64,000 nucleotides of DNA, from positions 186,001 to 250,000 of the forward strand of contig NZ_JAFEKF010000001.1 of the NCBI RefSeq assembly GCF_016888445.1, in the 5' to 3' direction. The translations under genes and the position numbers were made by a program. This document shows, piece after piece, positions 33,995-44,233 of this stretch. Position 1 is the first letter of the stretch. Each line of letters begins with the position of its first letter. The notes beneath the pieces are model-generated. The model saw only the letters and a program-made list of their open reading frames with translations, ran no database searches and was not told where the DNA came from. Source of the stretch: Marinomonas ostreistagni (GTDB lineage: Bacteria; Pseudomonadota; Gammaproteobacteria; Pseudomonadales; Marinomonadaceae).

Positions 33995-35569
33995 TTAGTG
34001 GCGGAAGTGGCGCATGCCAGTGAAGACCATTGCCATGCCAGCTTCGTCAGCCGCTGCGATGACTTCTTCGTCACGCATTGAACCGCCAGGCTGGATAACA
34101 GCAGTGATGCCTGCTTCAGCCGCCGCATCGATACCGTCGCGGAATGGGAAGAATGCATCAGAGGCCATAACAGAACCTTCTACTTGTAGGCTTTCATCCG
34201 CCGCTTTGATGCCAGCGATTTTCGCAGAGTAAACGCGGCTCATTTGGCCAGCGCCCACACCGATGGTTTGACCTGCTTTGGTGTACACGATCGCATTAGA
34301 CTTAACGAATTTCGCTACTTTCCAAGCGAATAGAAGGTCTTTTAGTTCTTCTTCAGAAGGTTGACGCTTCGATACAACTTTCAGGTCGTCCATGGTAACC
34401 GCACCGTCATCACGGTCTTGCACCAATAGGCCGCCATTTACGCGTTTGTAGTCAAGCGCTGCTGGCTTGTCTTTTGACCATTCGCCACACTCAAGAAGAC
34501 GTACGTTTTGCTTCGCTGCTACCACGTCAATCGCACCTTGGCTAACTTTAGGGGCAATAATGACTTCAACGAATTGGCGCTCAACGATCGCTTGTGCCGT
34601 TTCTGCTGTCAGCTCTTGGTTGAAGGCAATGATGCCGCCAAAGGCAGACGTTGGGTCGGTTTTGAAGGCTAGATCGTATGCTTCTAATTGGTTGTCAGCG
34701 ATCGCAACACCACATGGGTTAGCGTGCTTAACGATGACACAAGCTGGCTCATCAAAGCTTTTCACGCACTCAAGTGCTGCATCGGTATCAGCGATGTTGT
34801 TGTAAGACAGAGCCTTACCTTGTAGCTGTTTAGCGGTGCTGATAGAGGCTTCTTGTGGGTTAGATTCAACGTAGAAAGCCGCTTTTTGGTGTGGGTTTTC
34901 GCCGTAACGCATCTCTTCTTGCTTGTCGAATTGCAAGTTGAACGTGCGTGGGAAGTCTTCGCTGCCACCGTCGACTTTTTTGCCTAGGAAGTTAGCGATG
35001 TTACCGTCGTAGTTAGACGTGTGTTCGAATGCTTTTACAGCTAGGTCGAAGCGCTGCTCGTAAGTCAAACCGCCGTCAGCTTTAAGAGAAGCAAGAATGC
35101 CTTCGTAGCTTGCAGGATCTACCACAATAGCCACATCTTTGTGGTTTTTCGCTGCTGAGCGAACCATAGTTGGGCCACCGATGTCGATGTTTTCAATCGC
35201 CATAGGCAGATCGCAATCAGGGCGTGCGATGGTTGCTTCAAATGGGTAAAGGTTCACAACCACCATATCGATTTCGTCGATGCCGTGCTCTTGCATAACC
35301 GCACCATCGATGTCACGACGACCTAGAATACCGCCGTGTACTTTTGGGTGAAGTGTTTTAACACGGCCATCCATCATTTCAGGGAAGCCTGTGTAATCAG
35401 ACACTTCTACAGCTTTTACGCTGTTTTCAAGAAGTAGTTTGTAAGTGCCGCCAGTAGACAGGATTTCTACGCCTTGGTTAGCCAATTCGCGTGCGAATTC
35501 AACAATGCCTGATTTGTCGGATACGCTGATCAGAGCGCGTTTGATAGGTGTTGTATTTGAGTTTGCCAT
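33995..35569 (-). CDS. purH: Bifunctional AICAR transformylase/IMP cyclohydrolase
   Basis: PurH carries out the last two steps of IMP synthesis. The 524-residue protein has the N-terminal MGS-like cyclohydrolase domain ([25 protein letters not shown]) and the C-terminal transformylase domain with [11 protein letters not shown] and [14 protein letters not shown]. Length is close to E. coli PurH (529). It is separated from fis by a terminator, so it probably has its own promoter within the 53 bp between that terminator and its start or upstream of the hairpin. Confidence 0.98.
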   Translation of the reverse strand: MANSNTTPIKRALISVSDKSGIVEFARELANQGVEILSTGGTYKLLLENSVKAVEVSDYTGFPEMMDGRVKTLHPKVHGGILGRRDIDGAVMQEHGIDEIDMVVVNLYPFEATIARPDCDLPMAIENIDIGGPTMVRSAAKNHKDVAIVVDPASYEGILASLKADGGLTYEQRFDLAVKAFEHTSNYDGNIANFLGKKVDGGSEDFPRTFNLQFDKQEEMRYGENPHQKAAFYVESNPQEASISTAKQLQGKALSYNNIADTDAALECVKSFDEPACVIVKHANPCGVAIADNQLEAYDLAFKTDPTSAFGGIIAFNQELTAETAQAIVERQFVEVIIAPKVSQGAIDVVAAKQNVRLLECGEWSKDKPAALDYKRVNGGLLVQDRDDGAVTMDDLKVVSKRQPSEEELKDLLFAWKVAKFVKSNAIVYTKAGQTIGVGAGQMSRVYSAKIAGIKAADESLQVEGSVMASDAFFPFRDGIDAAAEAGITAVIQPGGSMRDEEVIAAADEAGMAMVFTGMRHFRH

Positions 35570-35623
35570 TATGCTTCTCGCAATGTGATTAACGTCAATA
35601 AATGTTGGGGAACGGGTAAAACG

Positions 35624-35650
35624 AAAAAAGGGCGTAAAGCGCCCTTTTTT
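35624..35650 (-). terminator. Rho-independent terminator after fis
   Basis: AAAAAAGGGCG pairs with CGCCCTTTTTT around loop TAAAG (an 11-bp A/T-flanked GC stem). It directly follows the fis stop and ends the dusB-fis transcript before purH. Confidence 0.9.
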
Positions 35651-35653
35651 AAC

Positions 35654-35962
35654 TTACAGCATACCGTACTGCTTCAATTTTTTGCGAAGTGTACCGCGAT
35701 TTAAGCCTAAAATCGCAGATGCCTTAGTTTGATTGTCCTTAGTGTAGTGCATGACGGACTCAAGTAAAGGAGCCTCAACTTCAGCAAGTACAAGTTGGTA
35801 CAAATCAGTAACAGGCTGGCCATCTAGATGAGCAAAGTAGTTTTGCAATGCTTTTTCTACATTGTCGCGCAGAGTTTGCGATTGCTCAGCAGAAGCTGTT
35901 TGAAACGTTTGAGTATGTGTTTGATCTACCACAGAATAACCTTCTATTTTAAAGCTAACCAT
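35654..35962 (-). CDS. fis: Nucleoid protein Fis
   Basis: Fis is a DNA-bending nucleoid protein that activates stable RNA promoters. The C-terminal helix-turn-helix [24 protein letters not shown] is nearly identical to E. coli Fis, and the central dimer helices [23 protein letters not shown] match too. ATG 35962 gives 102 residues; a longer frame to 36001 adds unconserved residues. As in E. coli it is encoded downstream of dusB in one operon. No clear ribosome site precedes ATG 35962, so translation may be coupled or weak. Confidence 0.97.
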   Translation of the reverse strand: MVSFKIEGYSVVDQTHTQTFQTASAEQSQTLRDNVEKALQNYFAHLDGQPVTDLYQLVLAEVEAPLLESVMHYTKDNQTKASAILGLNRGTLRKKLKQYGML

Positions 35963-36032
35963 TGTTGAACAGTGGCAGGGCAAGCTCGTGGCTTGAGGCA
36001 CTGTTCAGTTACCAGAGATGCTGCTTAGTAGT

Positions 36033-36998
36033 CTAAGAAGCAAAGAATTCATTCAACAGATCGAGCTGTTCTTGTGCATCTTCGATGCGATTAAACTGGC
36101 TTCGAAATGGCGTTGTGTCTGCCAGTGTTTGCAGATACCAACCCACGTGTTTACGGGCAATGCGTGTTCCCATGTGCGTACCATAAAAGTCATGCAGCGC
36201 GGCGACATGGCGCATGACAATGGCTTTAACTTCATCCTTTGAAGGTGCTGGTAACAGTGTGTTGTTTTCTAAGTAGTGATTGATTTCCCGGAAGATCCAT
36301 GGGCGTCCTTGGGCTGCGCGTCCAATCATGACAGCGTCCGCTTGCGTATAATCAAGTACATGTTTGGCTTGTTCAGCGCTACATATGTCACCATTGGCAA
36401 ATACCGGAATGGCGATCGACTGTTTGATCTTGGCAATGGTGTCGTATTCAGCTTGGCCTTTAAATTTGCAGGCACGCGTACGACCATGTACGGCAAGGGC
36501 TTGAATACCAGATTGTTCGGCAATTTTGGCGATACGTGTACCGTTACGCTCATCTTCGGCCCAACCGGTCCGAATTTTTAAGGTGACCGGCACATCGACA
36601 CTACTTACAACAGATTCGAGTATTTGTTTGACCAGAAGCTCATCGCGCAATAAGGCCGAACCAGCGGCTTTATTAAGCACTTTTTTGGCAGGGCAGCCCA
36701 TGTTGATGTCAATGATTTGCGCCCCAAGCTCAACGTTTTGACGCGCGGCTTGCGCCATCATGTCAGGATCTGAGCCTGCGATTTGCACTGAGCGTGGCGC
36801 CACTTCCGCATCATGAACCAAGCGCATACGGCTTTTGTTCGAATGCCACAGGCGCACATCAGAGGTGACCATTTCTGACACCACTAAGCCTGCTCCATGT
36901 TGATGACAAAGGCGTCGAAAAGGTAAGTCTGTTACGCCTGCCATAGGGGCGAGAATAACAGGCTTTTCGATGCTGTAATTGCCGATGTTGAAGGCCAT
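36033..36998 (-). CDS. dusB: tRNA-dihydrouridine synthase B
   Basis: DusB is an FMN enzyme that reduces uridine in the D-loop of tRNA. The 321-residue protein shows LAPMAGVTDLPFRR, the catalytic-Cys loop DINMGCPAKKVLNKAAGSALL, the phosphate-binding VHGRTR and FANGDI, and GRAAQGRPWIF. The ATG at 36998 follows a region with the promoter of the dusB-fis operon. In E. coli, fis expression is controlled through this same upstream gene. Confidence 0.97.
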   Translation of the reverse strand: MAFNIGNYSIEKPVILAPMAGVTDLPFRRLCHQHGAGLVVSEMVTSDVRLWHSNKSRMRLVHDAEVAPRSVQIAGSDPDMMAQAARQNVELGAQIIDINMGCPAKKVLNKAAGSALLRDELLVKQILESVVSSVDVPVTLKIRTGWAEDERNGTRIAKIAEQSGIQALAVHGRTRACKFKGQAEYDTIAKIKQSIAIPVFANGDICSAEQAKHVLDYTQADAVMIGRAAQGRPWIFREINHYLENNTLLPAPSKDEVKAIVMRHVAALHDFYGTHMGTRIARKHVGWYLQTLADTTPFRSQFNRIEDAQEQLDLLNEFFAS

Positions 36999-37150
36999 GA
37001 TGTGTTATACCGAATCTGTTTTGTTAAAGATCTGCTACACCGTCGAGCGGGCGTGAATAATACCTAGGCGATAGGTGTTTTTGAAGTCTTGACAACAAAG
37101 AAATTGGCTAAAAATTGTGCTTATTTTGAATGTGTATATTAAATGCACAT

Positions 37151-38479
37151 TTAGTAGGACTGTGTTTGATTAGAGAACACTTTAATCTGGTGGGTCACTG
37201 CACGTGCGCCTGGGTCTTGAATTGGAATAACCACGTGGATGGGAGTGCTTGGGGGCATGTAGGTGATGTCGAGGAAATCACGGTGCAAATAGCTTTGTGG
37301 GGCGAACAATCGCGCGGCCACAGGCATGCGGTTTAGGTCGTAAAACTCCAATGCGAGTTTGGGCATGGGCTGAGCAAACTGGCTGGTGTTGGTCATGATA
37401 GCATTGACCTGCAAGGTGTTTGGCAGGGTCGGATGGCTTTGGATGCGCACATGCTCGATCTCGATCGCACTGATGTCTTCGAAGGCCGGTAAAGAGCAGC
37501 TTAGGTAAGAGCAGGCGGCGCGATAAAAGCCACGAAATTCGGGGGAGCGGCTACCTTGGTCGAAAAAGCCAATCGCAATTTGAATTAGGAGTAAGAGCAG
37601 GGCAGCGACGCTTCCCAGAGACCATAACCAGCCGTATTTGGTTTTCTTTGACGCTCGCTTAGGGGTATCAGAGTCTGTTAGTGATGCCAAACTGTACTCA
37701 GCCGCCAACTGTTTCATGCTTTCTTGCGATTGATAGTCGTCTTGGCTCAGCTGATCTTGCTTAGAAATATCATGGGCCAGTGAGTGCAGCGCTTGCATGT
37801 AATCTGGCTCATGACTTGAAGTGCTGGCGTGACTGGTGCGGGTTGGCTTAGTGGTGCTAGGCGCGGCACTTGGTTGTGTAGGGTGTTCTACTTTGAGTTG
37901 CTCACTGAACACAGGCTCATGTTCAGGTGCTTGGCGCGAGAACTCGTCTTCGAGTTCTGCCAGTTCAACTTCCCATGGGGCCAGTTCATCGGCATTGTGG
38001 CGCGCCGGTTGGTCCTGAGTGTTGCGGTTCGTGGTACCCTGCTTGGGATTACTTGCCTGAGTAGAAGCGTTTGTATTGACGTCTTCGCTAAGTGGATCTG
38101 TAGCGGGTTCGGGCGGCGTATACGGCGCTAGGTCCTCTTCATGAAATAGCGTGTCTAGCCAATCAGGGTTGACGCTGCCATCTTCTTGCACTGGCGCAGT
38201 GACAGTTTCCACAGCGGGTTTTGGCTCACGCTTAGGGGGGCTTTCTGGCTCGGCATACTGATAAGTAGGGGCTGGATTGCTTGGTGTTGGCTGGCTTTGC
38301 GGTGTTGCTTGGCGCGCCGTTTTGGTTGCAGTAGAGGTTTCAGTGGGCTGCGCGGCAGCCGTGAAGATGTGGAAGCATTGACCACAGCGTACCTTGCCTT
38401 TTGCCATACTGAGCACTTCTTGAGTGACGCGAAAGGTGGTGGCGCATTTTGGGCAGCGTGTGATCATGCTATCGGACAT
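37151..38479 (-). CDS. Zinc-ribbon plus DUF3426 membrane protein
   Basis: This 442-residue protein begins with an MJ0042-type zinc ribbon (RCPKCATTFRV and VRCGQCFHIFTA, Cys-x2-Cys twice). A Pro/Thr/Ser/acidic-rich linker covers residues about 45-250. One membrane span follows around 278-300 (LWSLGSVAALLLLLIQIAIGFF), then a DUF3426 periplasmic-type domain to the C-terminus. Its place between prmA and dusB is conserved in Pseudomonas relatives. The function is not known. Nothing marks it as unusual except the long acidic linker. Confidence 0.85.
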   Translation of the reverse strand: MSDSMITRCPKCATTFRVTQEVLSMAKGKVRCGQCFHIFTAAAQPTETSTATKTARQATPQSQPTPSNPAPTYQYAEPESPPKREPKPAVETVTAPVQEDGSVNPDWLDTLFHEEDLAPYTPPEPATDPLSEDVNTNASTQASNPKQGTTNRNTQDQPARHNADELAPWEVELAELEDEFSRQAPEHEPVFSEQLKVEHPTQPSAAPSTTKPTRTSHASTSSHEPDYMQALHSLAHDISKQDQLSQDDYQSQESMKQLAAEYSLASLTDSDTPKRASKKTKYGWLWSLGSVAALLLLLIQIAIGFFDQGSRSPEFRGFYRAACSYLSCSLPAFEDISAIEIEHVRIQSHPTLPNTLQVNAIMTNTSQFAQPMPKLALEFYDLNRMPVAARLFAPQSYLHRDFLDITYMPPSTPIHVVIPIQDPGARAVTHQIKVFSNQTQSY

Positions 38480-38503
38480 AGTGGTGTATTCTTTCCTAGT
38501 ACA

Positions 38504-39391
38504 CTAAAGCTTCTTTGCAACGATGCGAATCCATTCTTCTTTTTCACTGATAGATTCAATACTAAACCAAGGCTTGTAAGCTTCAACCACTGAATGGGCT
38601 TGGCTTTCTAAAATGCCGGATAGGGCAAGCAAGCCCCCTTGTTTAACCAGCTTAGAGATGGTTTCAGACAATTCAGCTAAAGGGCCAGCCAGAATATTAG
38701 CCACCACGATATCGGCTTCTACATCCGTATCATGGGGTGGTAGTTTAACTTCATAGCGCTCCGCTGTGATGTGATTACGCTCAGCGTTTGCTTGGGTCGC
38801 TTCGACTGCTTGTGGGTCAATGTCGATGCCGACCATAGACTTGGCTCCTAATAATAAGCCTGCAATGCCTAAGATACCAGAGCCGCAGCCGTAGTCGATG
38901 ATGGTTTTGTCTTGGCAATCAATCGAATCCAGCCATTCTAAACACAGTGCTGTGGTCGGGTGTGTACCTGTACCAAAAGCCAAGCCTGGATCAAGAATTA
39001 GGTTAACCGCATCCGCATCCGGTGCTTCGCGCCAGCTTGGGCAGACCCATAAACGTTCACCAAATTGAATTGGGTGGTAGCTGTCCATCCATTCACGAAT
39101 CCAATCTTTGTCTTCTAGGATTTCAATCTTAAGATCAATCTCAGAGTCGCCTAGGTGTTCGGCTTTGTGTACCACGGCGCTGCGGATGTGCTCAATATCT
39201 GCATCGGCATCGAATAGGCCTGTGACACGGGTGTTTTTCCAAAGTGGCGTAGTGTTTAAATCTGGTTCATAGACCGGATCATCGTGTACGTCTTCGAAGG
39301 TGACGACCAGAGCGCCACACTCAAGTAAAGTGTCTTCGAAAGCAGGAACATGTTCTGGCGTTGTATGAACGCGGATTTGCAGCCAAGGCAT
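38504..39391 (-). CDS. prmA: Ribosomal protein L11 methyltransferase
   Basis: PrmA trimethylates ribosomal protein L11. The 295-residue protein has an N-terminal L11-binding domain and a SAM-binding domain with GLAFGTGTHPTTALCLEWLD, the motif I IDYGCGSGILGIAGLLLGA and IVVANILAGPL. The length is that of E. coli PrmA (293). It lies downstream of accC, with a perfect hairpin in the 99-bp gap between them, and 25 bp upstream of the DUF3426 gene. Confidence 0.97.
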   Translation of the reverse strand: MPWLQIRVHTTPEHVPAFEDTLLECGALVVTFEDVHDDPVYEPDLNTTPLWKNTRVTGLFDADADIEHIRSAVVHKAEHLGDSEIDLKIEILEDKDWIREWMDSYHPIQFGERLWVCPSWREAPDADAVNLILDPGLAFGTGTHPTTALCLEWLDSIDCQDKTIIDYGCGSGILGIAGLLLGAKSMVGIDIDPQAVEATQANAERNHITAERYEVKLPPHDTDVEADIVVANILAGPLAELSETISKLVKQGGLLALSGILESQAHSVVEAYKPWFSIESISEKEEWIRIVAKKL

Positions 39392-39452
39392 GAGTAATAA
39401 GGTCCAATGCGAGTTTATTGAAGCGTGATTTTGAATCTTTAAGAAGGGAGGG

Positions 39453-39480
39453 TACTACACCTCCGTGCGGAGGTGTAGTA
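39453..39480 (-). terminator. 28-bp perfect hairpin between accC and prmA, attenuator or partial terminator
   Basis: TACTACACCTCCG pairs exactly with CGGAGGTGTAGTA around a central TG. On the coding strand the following bases are CCTCCCTTCTTAAAGATT with no real U-tract, so efficient intrinsic termination is doubtful. It may protect the accBC message or act as a processing site. Confidence 0.5.
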
Positions 39481-39490
39481 ACTCGGCGCA

Positions 39491-40831
39491 TTAAAGGCCG
39501 AGTTTCTTTTCCAAGTAATGGATATTAACGCCGCCTGCGATGAAGTTAGAATCGGTAACCAATTCTTTCTGCAATGCGATGTTGGTTTTGATGCCATCAA
39601 CAAATGTCTCATCTAGCGCCACTTCAAGGCGTTTTAAAGACTCTTCGCGAGTGTCAGCAAAACAGATGACTTTTGCGATCATAGAATCGTAAGTCGGTGG
39701 TACAGAGTAGCCACTGTAAAGGTGTGAGTCGACGCGCACGCCCATGCCGCCCGGTGCGTGGAAGTAGTTAACTTTGCCTGGGCTTGGCATAAAGGTTTGT
39801 GGGTCTTCAGCGTTGATACGTGCTTCGACCGCGTGACCTTTGATTTTCACATCTTCTTGCTTGATCGATAGCGGTAGACCGCTGGCAATGCGTAGCTGTT
39901 CTTTAACGATGTCCACGCCAGTCACCATTTCCGTTACTGGGTGCTCTACTTGTACACGAGTGTTCATTTCGATGAAGTAGAAACGGCCATCTTCGTATAG
40001 GAACTCAAACGTACCAGCACCGCGGTAGCCGATCTTGATACAGGCGTCGACACAGGCTTGTAGACATTGTGCGCGAGCGTCTTGATCTAGATGTGGCGCT
40101 GGCGCTTCTTCCAATACTTTTTGGTGGCGGCGCTGCAAAGAACAGTCACGGTCGTAAAGGTGAACCGCATTGCCTTGACCATCTGCCAGTACTTGCACTT
40201 CAACGTGACGTGGGTTGGTTAGGAATTTCTCCATGTAAACCGTGCTGTCACCGAAGTAAGAGCCTGCTTCAGATTGTGTGATGCTGATCGATTTTAGTAG
40301 GCTGCCTTCATTGTGAACCACGCGCATACCACGACCACCACCGCCAGCTGCGGCTTTGACGATCACTGGGTAGCCGATTTCACGGGCGATACGCATACAC
40401 TCGTCTGGATCGGTTGGCACAGGGCCGTTTGAACCAGGTACGGTTGGTACGTTCGCTTCACGCATCGCTTCGATAGCAGACACTTTGTCACCCATCAGGC
40501 GAATCGTCTCTGCTTTAGGGCCGATGAAAGTAAAGCCAGAGCGCTCAACCTGCTCAGCAAAATCTGCGTTTTCCGCCAAGAAGCCGTAGCCTGGGTGAAT
40601 CGCACAAGTATCTGTTAACTCGGCTGCACTGATCAATGCAGGAATATTCAGATAGCTGTCTTTCGATGGGTTAGGGCCGATACAGATGGATTCATCTGCA
40701 AGGCGTACGTGTAATAAGTCGCGGTCAATTTTCGAGTGAACCGCAACTGTCTTGATACCGAGTTCTTTACAAGCGCGTAGAATACGCAGTGCAATTTCGC
40801 CTCGGTTAGCAATCAATACTTTATCTAGCAT
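39491..40831 (-). CDS. accC: Acetyl-CoA carboxylase, biotin carboxylase subunit
   Basis: AccC carboxylates the biotin of AccB with bicarbonate and ATP. The 446-residue ATP-grasp enzyme has the N-terminal [22 protein letters not shown], the glycine-rich ATP lid [15 protein letters not shown] and catalytic [14 protein letters not shown]. It matches E. coli AccC (449). It follows accB by 21 bp, the conserved accBC operon, and starts at ATG 40831. Confidence 0.98.
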   Translation of the reverse strand: MLDKVLIANRGEIALRILRACKELGIKTVAVHSKIDRDLLHVRLADESICIGPNPSKDSYLNIPALISAAELTDTCAIHPGYGFLAENADFAEQVERSGFTFIGPKAETIRLMGDKVSAIEAMREANVPTVPGSNGPVPTDPDECMRIAREIGYPVIVKAAAGGGGRGMRVVHNEGSLLKSISITQSEAGSYFGDSTVYMEKFLTNPRHVEVQVLADGQGNAVHLYDRDCSLQRRHQKVLEEAPAPHLDQDARAQCLQACVDACIKIGYRGAGTFEFLYEDGRFYFIEMNTRVQVEHPVTEMVTGVDIVKEQLRIASGLPLSIKQEDVKIKGHAVEARINAEDPQTFMPSPGKVNYFHAPGGMGVRVDSHLYSGYSVPPTYDSMIAKVICFADTREESLKRLEVALDETFVDGIKTNIALQKELVTDSNFIAGGVNIHYLEKKLGL

Positions 40832-40852
40832 GATGAAACCTTTGGCCGTAAA

Positions 40853-41299
40853 TTAAACGATAGTAACAAGCGGTTGATCGAATTCGACTGGCTCGCCGTC
40901 TTCTACAAGAATGGCACCGATTGTACCTGACTTGTCAGCTTCGATTTGGTTCATCATCTTCATCGCTTCAACGATACAGATAGTATCGCCAGCGTTAACT
41001 TTTTGACCTACTTCAACGAATGACTTCGCACCTGGAGCAGGTGACTGGTAGAAAGTACCTACCATTGGAGAGTTCACTGTGTGGCCAGTGACCGCAGCTT
41101 CAGCTGGCGCAGCTTCTGGAGCGGCTGCTGCAGGGGCTGGCGCCGCCGCTGGAGCAGGTGCTGCTACCATTTGAGGGGCTGCTACAGGCGCTCCGCCACG
41201 GCTGATTCGAACTGCTTCTTCACCTTCCTTGATCTCGATTTCGTATACGTTCGATTCTTCTAGTAGTTCGATAAGCTTTTTAATTTTGCGAATGTCCAT
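40853..41299 (-). CDS. accB: Acetyl-CoA carboxylase, biotin carboxyl carrier protein
   Basis: AccB carries the biotin of acetyl-CoA carboxylase for malonyl-CoA synthesis. The 148-residue protein has an N-terminal helical segment ([16 protein letters not shown]), an Ala/Pro-rich linker (residues about 40-72) and the biotinyl domain with the modified Lys in the [12 protein letters not shown] motif. Length is similar to E. coli AccB (156). It starts the accBC operon, with 221 bp of upstream region that must carry its promoter. Confidence 0.98.
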   Translation of the reverse strand: MDIRKIKKLIELLEESNVYEIEIKEGEEAVRISRGGAPVAAPQMVAAPAPAAAPAPAAAAPEAAPAEAAVTGHTVNSPMVGTFYQSPAPGAKSFVEVGQKVNAGDTICIVEAMKMMNQIEADKSGTIGAILVEDGEPVEFDQPLVTIV

Positions 41300-41520
41300 G
41301 TTGACTCTCTTTTCTTTTGTCTAAGTAATCAGTCTTGTTCCGTCCTGAAATACGCTCAGGACAGGCGCTCCAAGGCAAAAGCGTATACAAATTTGCTTTT
41401 GTCTTTTTGGGAAATTCAATTAGCCGGAAATTATCAGTAAAAAGCACGATATTGTCCAGTTTTGAGGCTAAAAAACCTATAACTTGTTTTGCTGTATGTT
41501 TTTTGTTCTGCAGTAAACTC

Positions 41521-43326
41521 TTACTGGTTTGGCTGTTTTAAAACCGCCTGTAAGCGCTCTAACACCTCTTGTTTGGTTGGCTCCCCGACAAGGTTGTAAT
41601 CATGAATTTGCTCTGCTTGGGCATCAAAAAATAGCATGGCTGGCGGTCCAAATAATTGATATTGATTCAAAAAGGCCTGATTGGCTTCGTCATTGTTAGT
41701 AACATCTACCTGCACAAAGGTGACTTGTTCCAACAGCGGCAGCACATCAGGGGCTTTAAATACTTCTTCTTCGGTGACTTTACAACTGATACACCAGTCT
41801 GCGTAGAGGTCGACCACGACCGGGCGATTGCTTTGTGCCAGTATGCTGTCTAATTCTTGCGAGCTAGTGATGGTGGCATAATAAGGTACTTGTTCGGAGT
41901 GCTCAGATGCCGAGTTGTTGGAGCCTAACCCTTGTAGTGGCTTAAGTGGATTATAGTTACCAGCAAGGCCGCCTACGAACTGAGTGCTACCGACAACTAG
42001 GGTGACCACAGCAATGAACCAGCGCACTGGGTGAGATAAACCTGTAACGGCACGATGTAAGAAATACGCGCCCAGTGCAATTAGCCAAGCCCCCCACAAA
42101 TAGAGTGTGTACGGGCCACTGATCCAGCGAATGGCTAACCAGATGGCTAGTGCGAGCAGACCAAAGCCCATCAGCTTTTTCATATCTTCTAGCCATGGGC
42201 CATTTTTCGGAAGAACTTTGCTGCCCAACGCTCCTACGAGTAGTAGTGGAATGCCCATTCCTAGGCCCATCACAAATAAGCTTGCGGCCCCAAACATTGG
42301 GTCAGAGCTGGTGCTAATGTATAGCACGACCCCTGCTAGCGGCGCTGACACACAAGGTGACACCACGAGTGTGGCAAAGATGCCAGCTAAAAACACGCCT
42401 AATACGCGAGATTTGGTGTTTTGTGACTGACTAGCTGTTTGGTCGAGCTTGGTTTGAAGTTTAGCGGGTAAGCGCAACTCAAATACTCCAAACATGGCGA
42501 GTGCCAGCAATACAAAGAGTGCGCTACTGACGCCTAAAATGATCGGGTTTTGCAGGGCTGCTTGAAGGTTAAGTTGAGCGCCAAACCAGCCCGCTAACGC
42601 ACCAATCACAGCGTAGGTCAGAGCCATACCTAAGACGTACAGAGCGCTTAGGTAAAATCCTCCCCAACCTTTAGATTTACTGCCGACCACAATAGCACTC
42701 ACAATTGGCACCATGGGTAACACGCAAGGGGTAAATGATAACAACAGCCCTAGTCCAAACATGGCGAGCAGTGCTTGCCAAACACTTGCTTGGGCTAAAA
42801 TGCCAGAGACATTTTGTGCCCCCGAAATATTTACCGTAGGTGTTGAGGCTTGGCCGGCACTGGACTGGGAAGTGGAGTCTTGAGCAAGCGTGGAAAATTC
42901 GGTCGACATGGGGACTGACTGAGGTGGGTAACATAGACCTTGCTCGGCGCATCCTTGGTATTGCAAGGTGAAGTCAACCACTTTAGGTAGTTCTTGTGCA
43001 GGGATTTGAACCGGTAAGCGCAAAGAGTCGTAGTAGACCTCAACGTCACCAAAGTATTGGTCGTGTTTGGTTTTACCTGGCGGAATGTGAGCGAATTCAA
43101 TGTCGGTGTCTACGGCGCTGACTTTGAGTTGGTGACGGTACAGGTAATAGCCATCAGCGATGTCCCAGCTAACCCAGACTTGGCCGTTATCATCTTGGCT
43201 GACGGAGCTTTGAAATGCTTGCTCAACCGGTAAAAATTCAGGCTCTGAGCTAAACGGTGAGCTAAGGCCAAAGGCTAAGCTTAGCGTTGAGAGTGTTAAG
43301 GCAAACAGGGCAACAAGGGCTCGCAT
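41521..43326 (-). CDS. dsbD: Thiol:disulfide interchange protein DsbD
   Basis: DsbD carries reducing power from cytoplasmic thioredoxin to the periplasm for cytochrome c maturation and disulfide repair. The 601-residue protein has a signal peptide, N-terminal alpha domain with redox Cys in CAEQGLC, an eight-span beta domain with membrane Cys in SFTPCVLPMVP and VVSPCVSAPLA, and a C-terminal thioredoxin-like domain with ADWCISCK. ATG 43326 gives a standard signal peptide; a TTG at 43377 would add 17 unusual residues. It is divergent from the lipoprotein gene across 105 bp. Confidence 0.96.
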   Translation of the reverse strand: MRALVALFALTLSTLSLAFGLSSPFSSEPEFLPVEQAFQSSVSQDDNGQVWVSWDIADGYYLYRHQLKVSAVDTDIEFAHIPPGKTKHDQYFGDVEVYYDSLRLPVQIPAQELPKVVDFTLQYQGCAEQGLCYPPQSVPMSTEFSTLAQDSTSQSSAGQASTPTVNISGAQNVSGILAQASVWQALLAMFGLGLLLSFTPCVLPMVPIVSAIVVGSKSKGWGGFYLSALYVLGMALTYAVIGALAGWFGAQLNLQAALQNPIILGVSSALFVLLALAMFGVFELRLPAKLQTKLDQTASQSQNTKSRVLGVFLAGIFATLVVSPCVSAPLAGVVLYISTSSDPMFGAASLFVMGLGMGIPLLLVGALGSKVLPKNGPWLEDMKKLMGFGLLALAIWLAIRWISGPYTLYLWGAWLIALGAYFLHRAVTGLSHPVRWFIAVVTLVVGSTQFVGGLAGNYNPLKPLQGLGSNNSASEHSEQVPYYATITSSQELDSILAQSNRPVVVDLYADWCISCKVTEEEVFKAPDVLPLLEQVTFVQVDVTNNDEANQAFLNQYQLFGPPAMLFFDAQAEQIHDYNLVGEPTKQEVLERLQAVLKQPNQ

Positions 43327-43431
43327 AAATAGAGTACGCCTAATATAAATTCTGCTGGGTGGTTTCTTCGGCTGCAAAGGCGCTATAGACTACCAATCGA
43401 CATGAAAGTTTCCAAATATCTAGGAGATCTC

Positions 43432-44217
43432 TTGAGTAAAAAAGCGCTTTTCTTGCTTACTTCGTCAATGTTTTTGGTCGCGTGTAGTGGTTTGTCCGTA
43501 CAGGATTCCTCGCGTTCGACGCCAACTGCCGATATTGGCGCAGATAGGCAAGCGACCATGTCAGATAGTGGCAATAATTCTGCACAGACGTCAGCGCTGA
43601 CTTCCCAGCAACGTTTTGATCGCATTACCGCGAATTTATTGCGCTCAGGCCAGCAAGCATTGGCGCGCAACCACTTATTAACGCCCGAAGGTGACAACGC
43701 CAACTTATACTTTCAAGTGGTACTTGGGCGTGACCCAGGTAATTATCAAGCGACGCTAGGTATTGCTGAAATAGTCGATCGTTATTTAGCATGGGCGGTG
43801 GGCGCTGCCGAGCGTGGTGATAGCGCGACGGCCAAGCATTTTTTACAGCAAGCACGTACGGTAAACAGTGGCGATCCTGCTATTCTTGAAGCAGAGCAAA
43901 GAGTGCGTAATTTGGCTCAGACAAGCGCTGCCGAGCGTAAACAAACGGTGCAAAATCCGTCAGCTTCAAGCCAATCAGACGCTTTCTTTGGTTTACCAAA
44001 AGATTTATTCGAGCGCTCTGATGAACAAGTGCTCGCGGTATTGCAGCCCATTATCGATCAAGTAGCGGCCACCCAAGCGGCGATTGAAATACATTGGTCG
44101 AATGATCGAGAAGGGCGGCTGCTGTACCAAATCATTAATAGTCGAACACCCGAATTTCGAGTCCGCGCTATGATCCATCGTAGTCAGCAGCACTCGGTTG
44201 AAGTCAAAGATAACTAA
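43432..44217 (+). CDS. Lipoprotein with TPR-like repeats, unknown function
   Basis: This 261-residue protein has a textbook lipoprotein signal (MSKKALFLLTSSMFLVAC) when started at TTG 43432, with AGGAG 5 nt upstream. ATG 43402 would add ten residues before it. After a polar linker, residues about 60-150 form TPR-like helices (LYFQVVLGRDPGNYQATLGIAEI, AERGDSATAKHFLQQARTV). The C-terminal part ends with a beta-like tail. It is followed 16 bp later by the DUF2333 gene, so the pair is probably one operon. Its function is not known. Confidence 0.8.
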   Translation: MSKKALFLLTSSMFLVACSGLSVQDSSRSTPTADIGADRQATMSDSGNNSAQTSALTSQQRFDRITANLLRSGQQALARNHLLTPEGDNANLYFQVVLGRDPGNYQATLGIAEIVDRYLAWAVGAAERGDSATAKHFLQQARTVNSGDPAILEAEQRVRNLAQTSAAERKQTVQNPSASSQSDAFFGLPKDLFERSDEQVLAVLQPIIDQVAATQAAIEIHWSNDREGRLLYQIINSRTPEFRVRAMIHRSQQHSVEVKDN

Positions 44218-44233
44218 CTATGGGAACACATCA

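Noticed and set aside
34467-34805. Plus-strand open frame within purH
   Set aside because: It is the complement of a strongly conserved enzyme gene, with a low-complexity Ser/Ala-rich translation typical of shadow frames.
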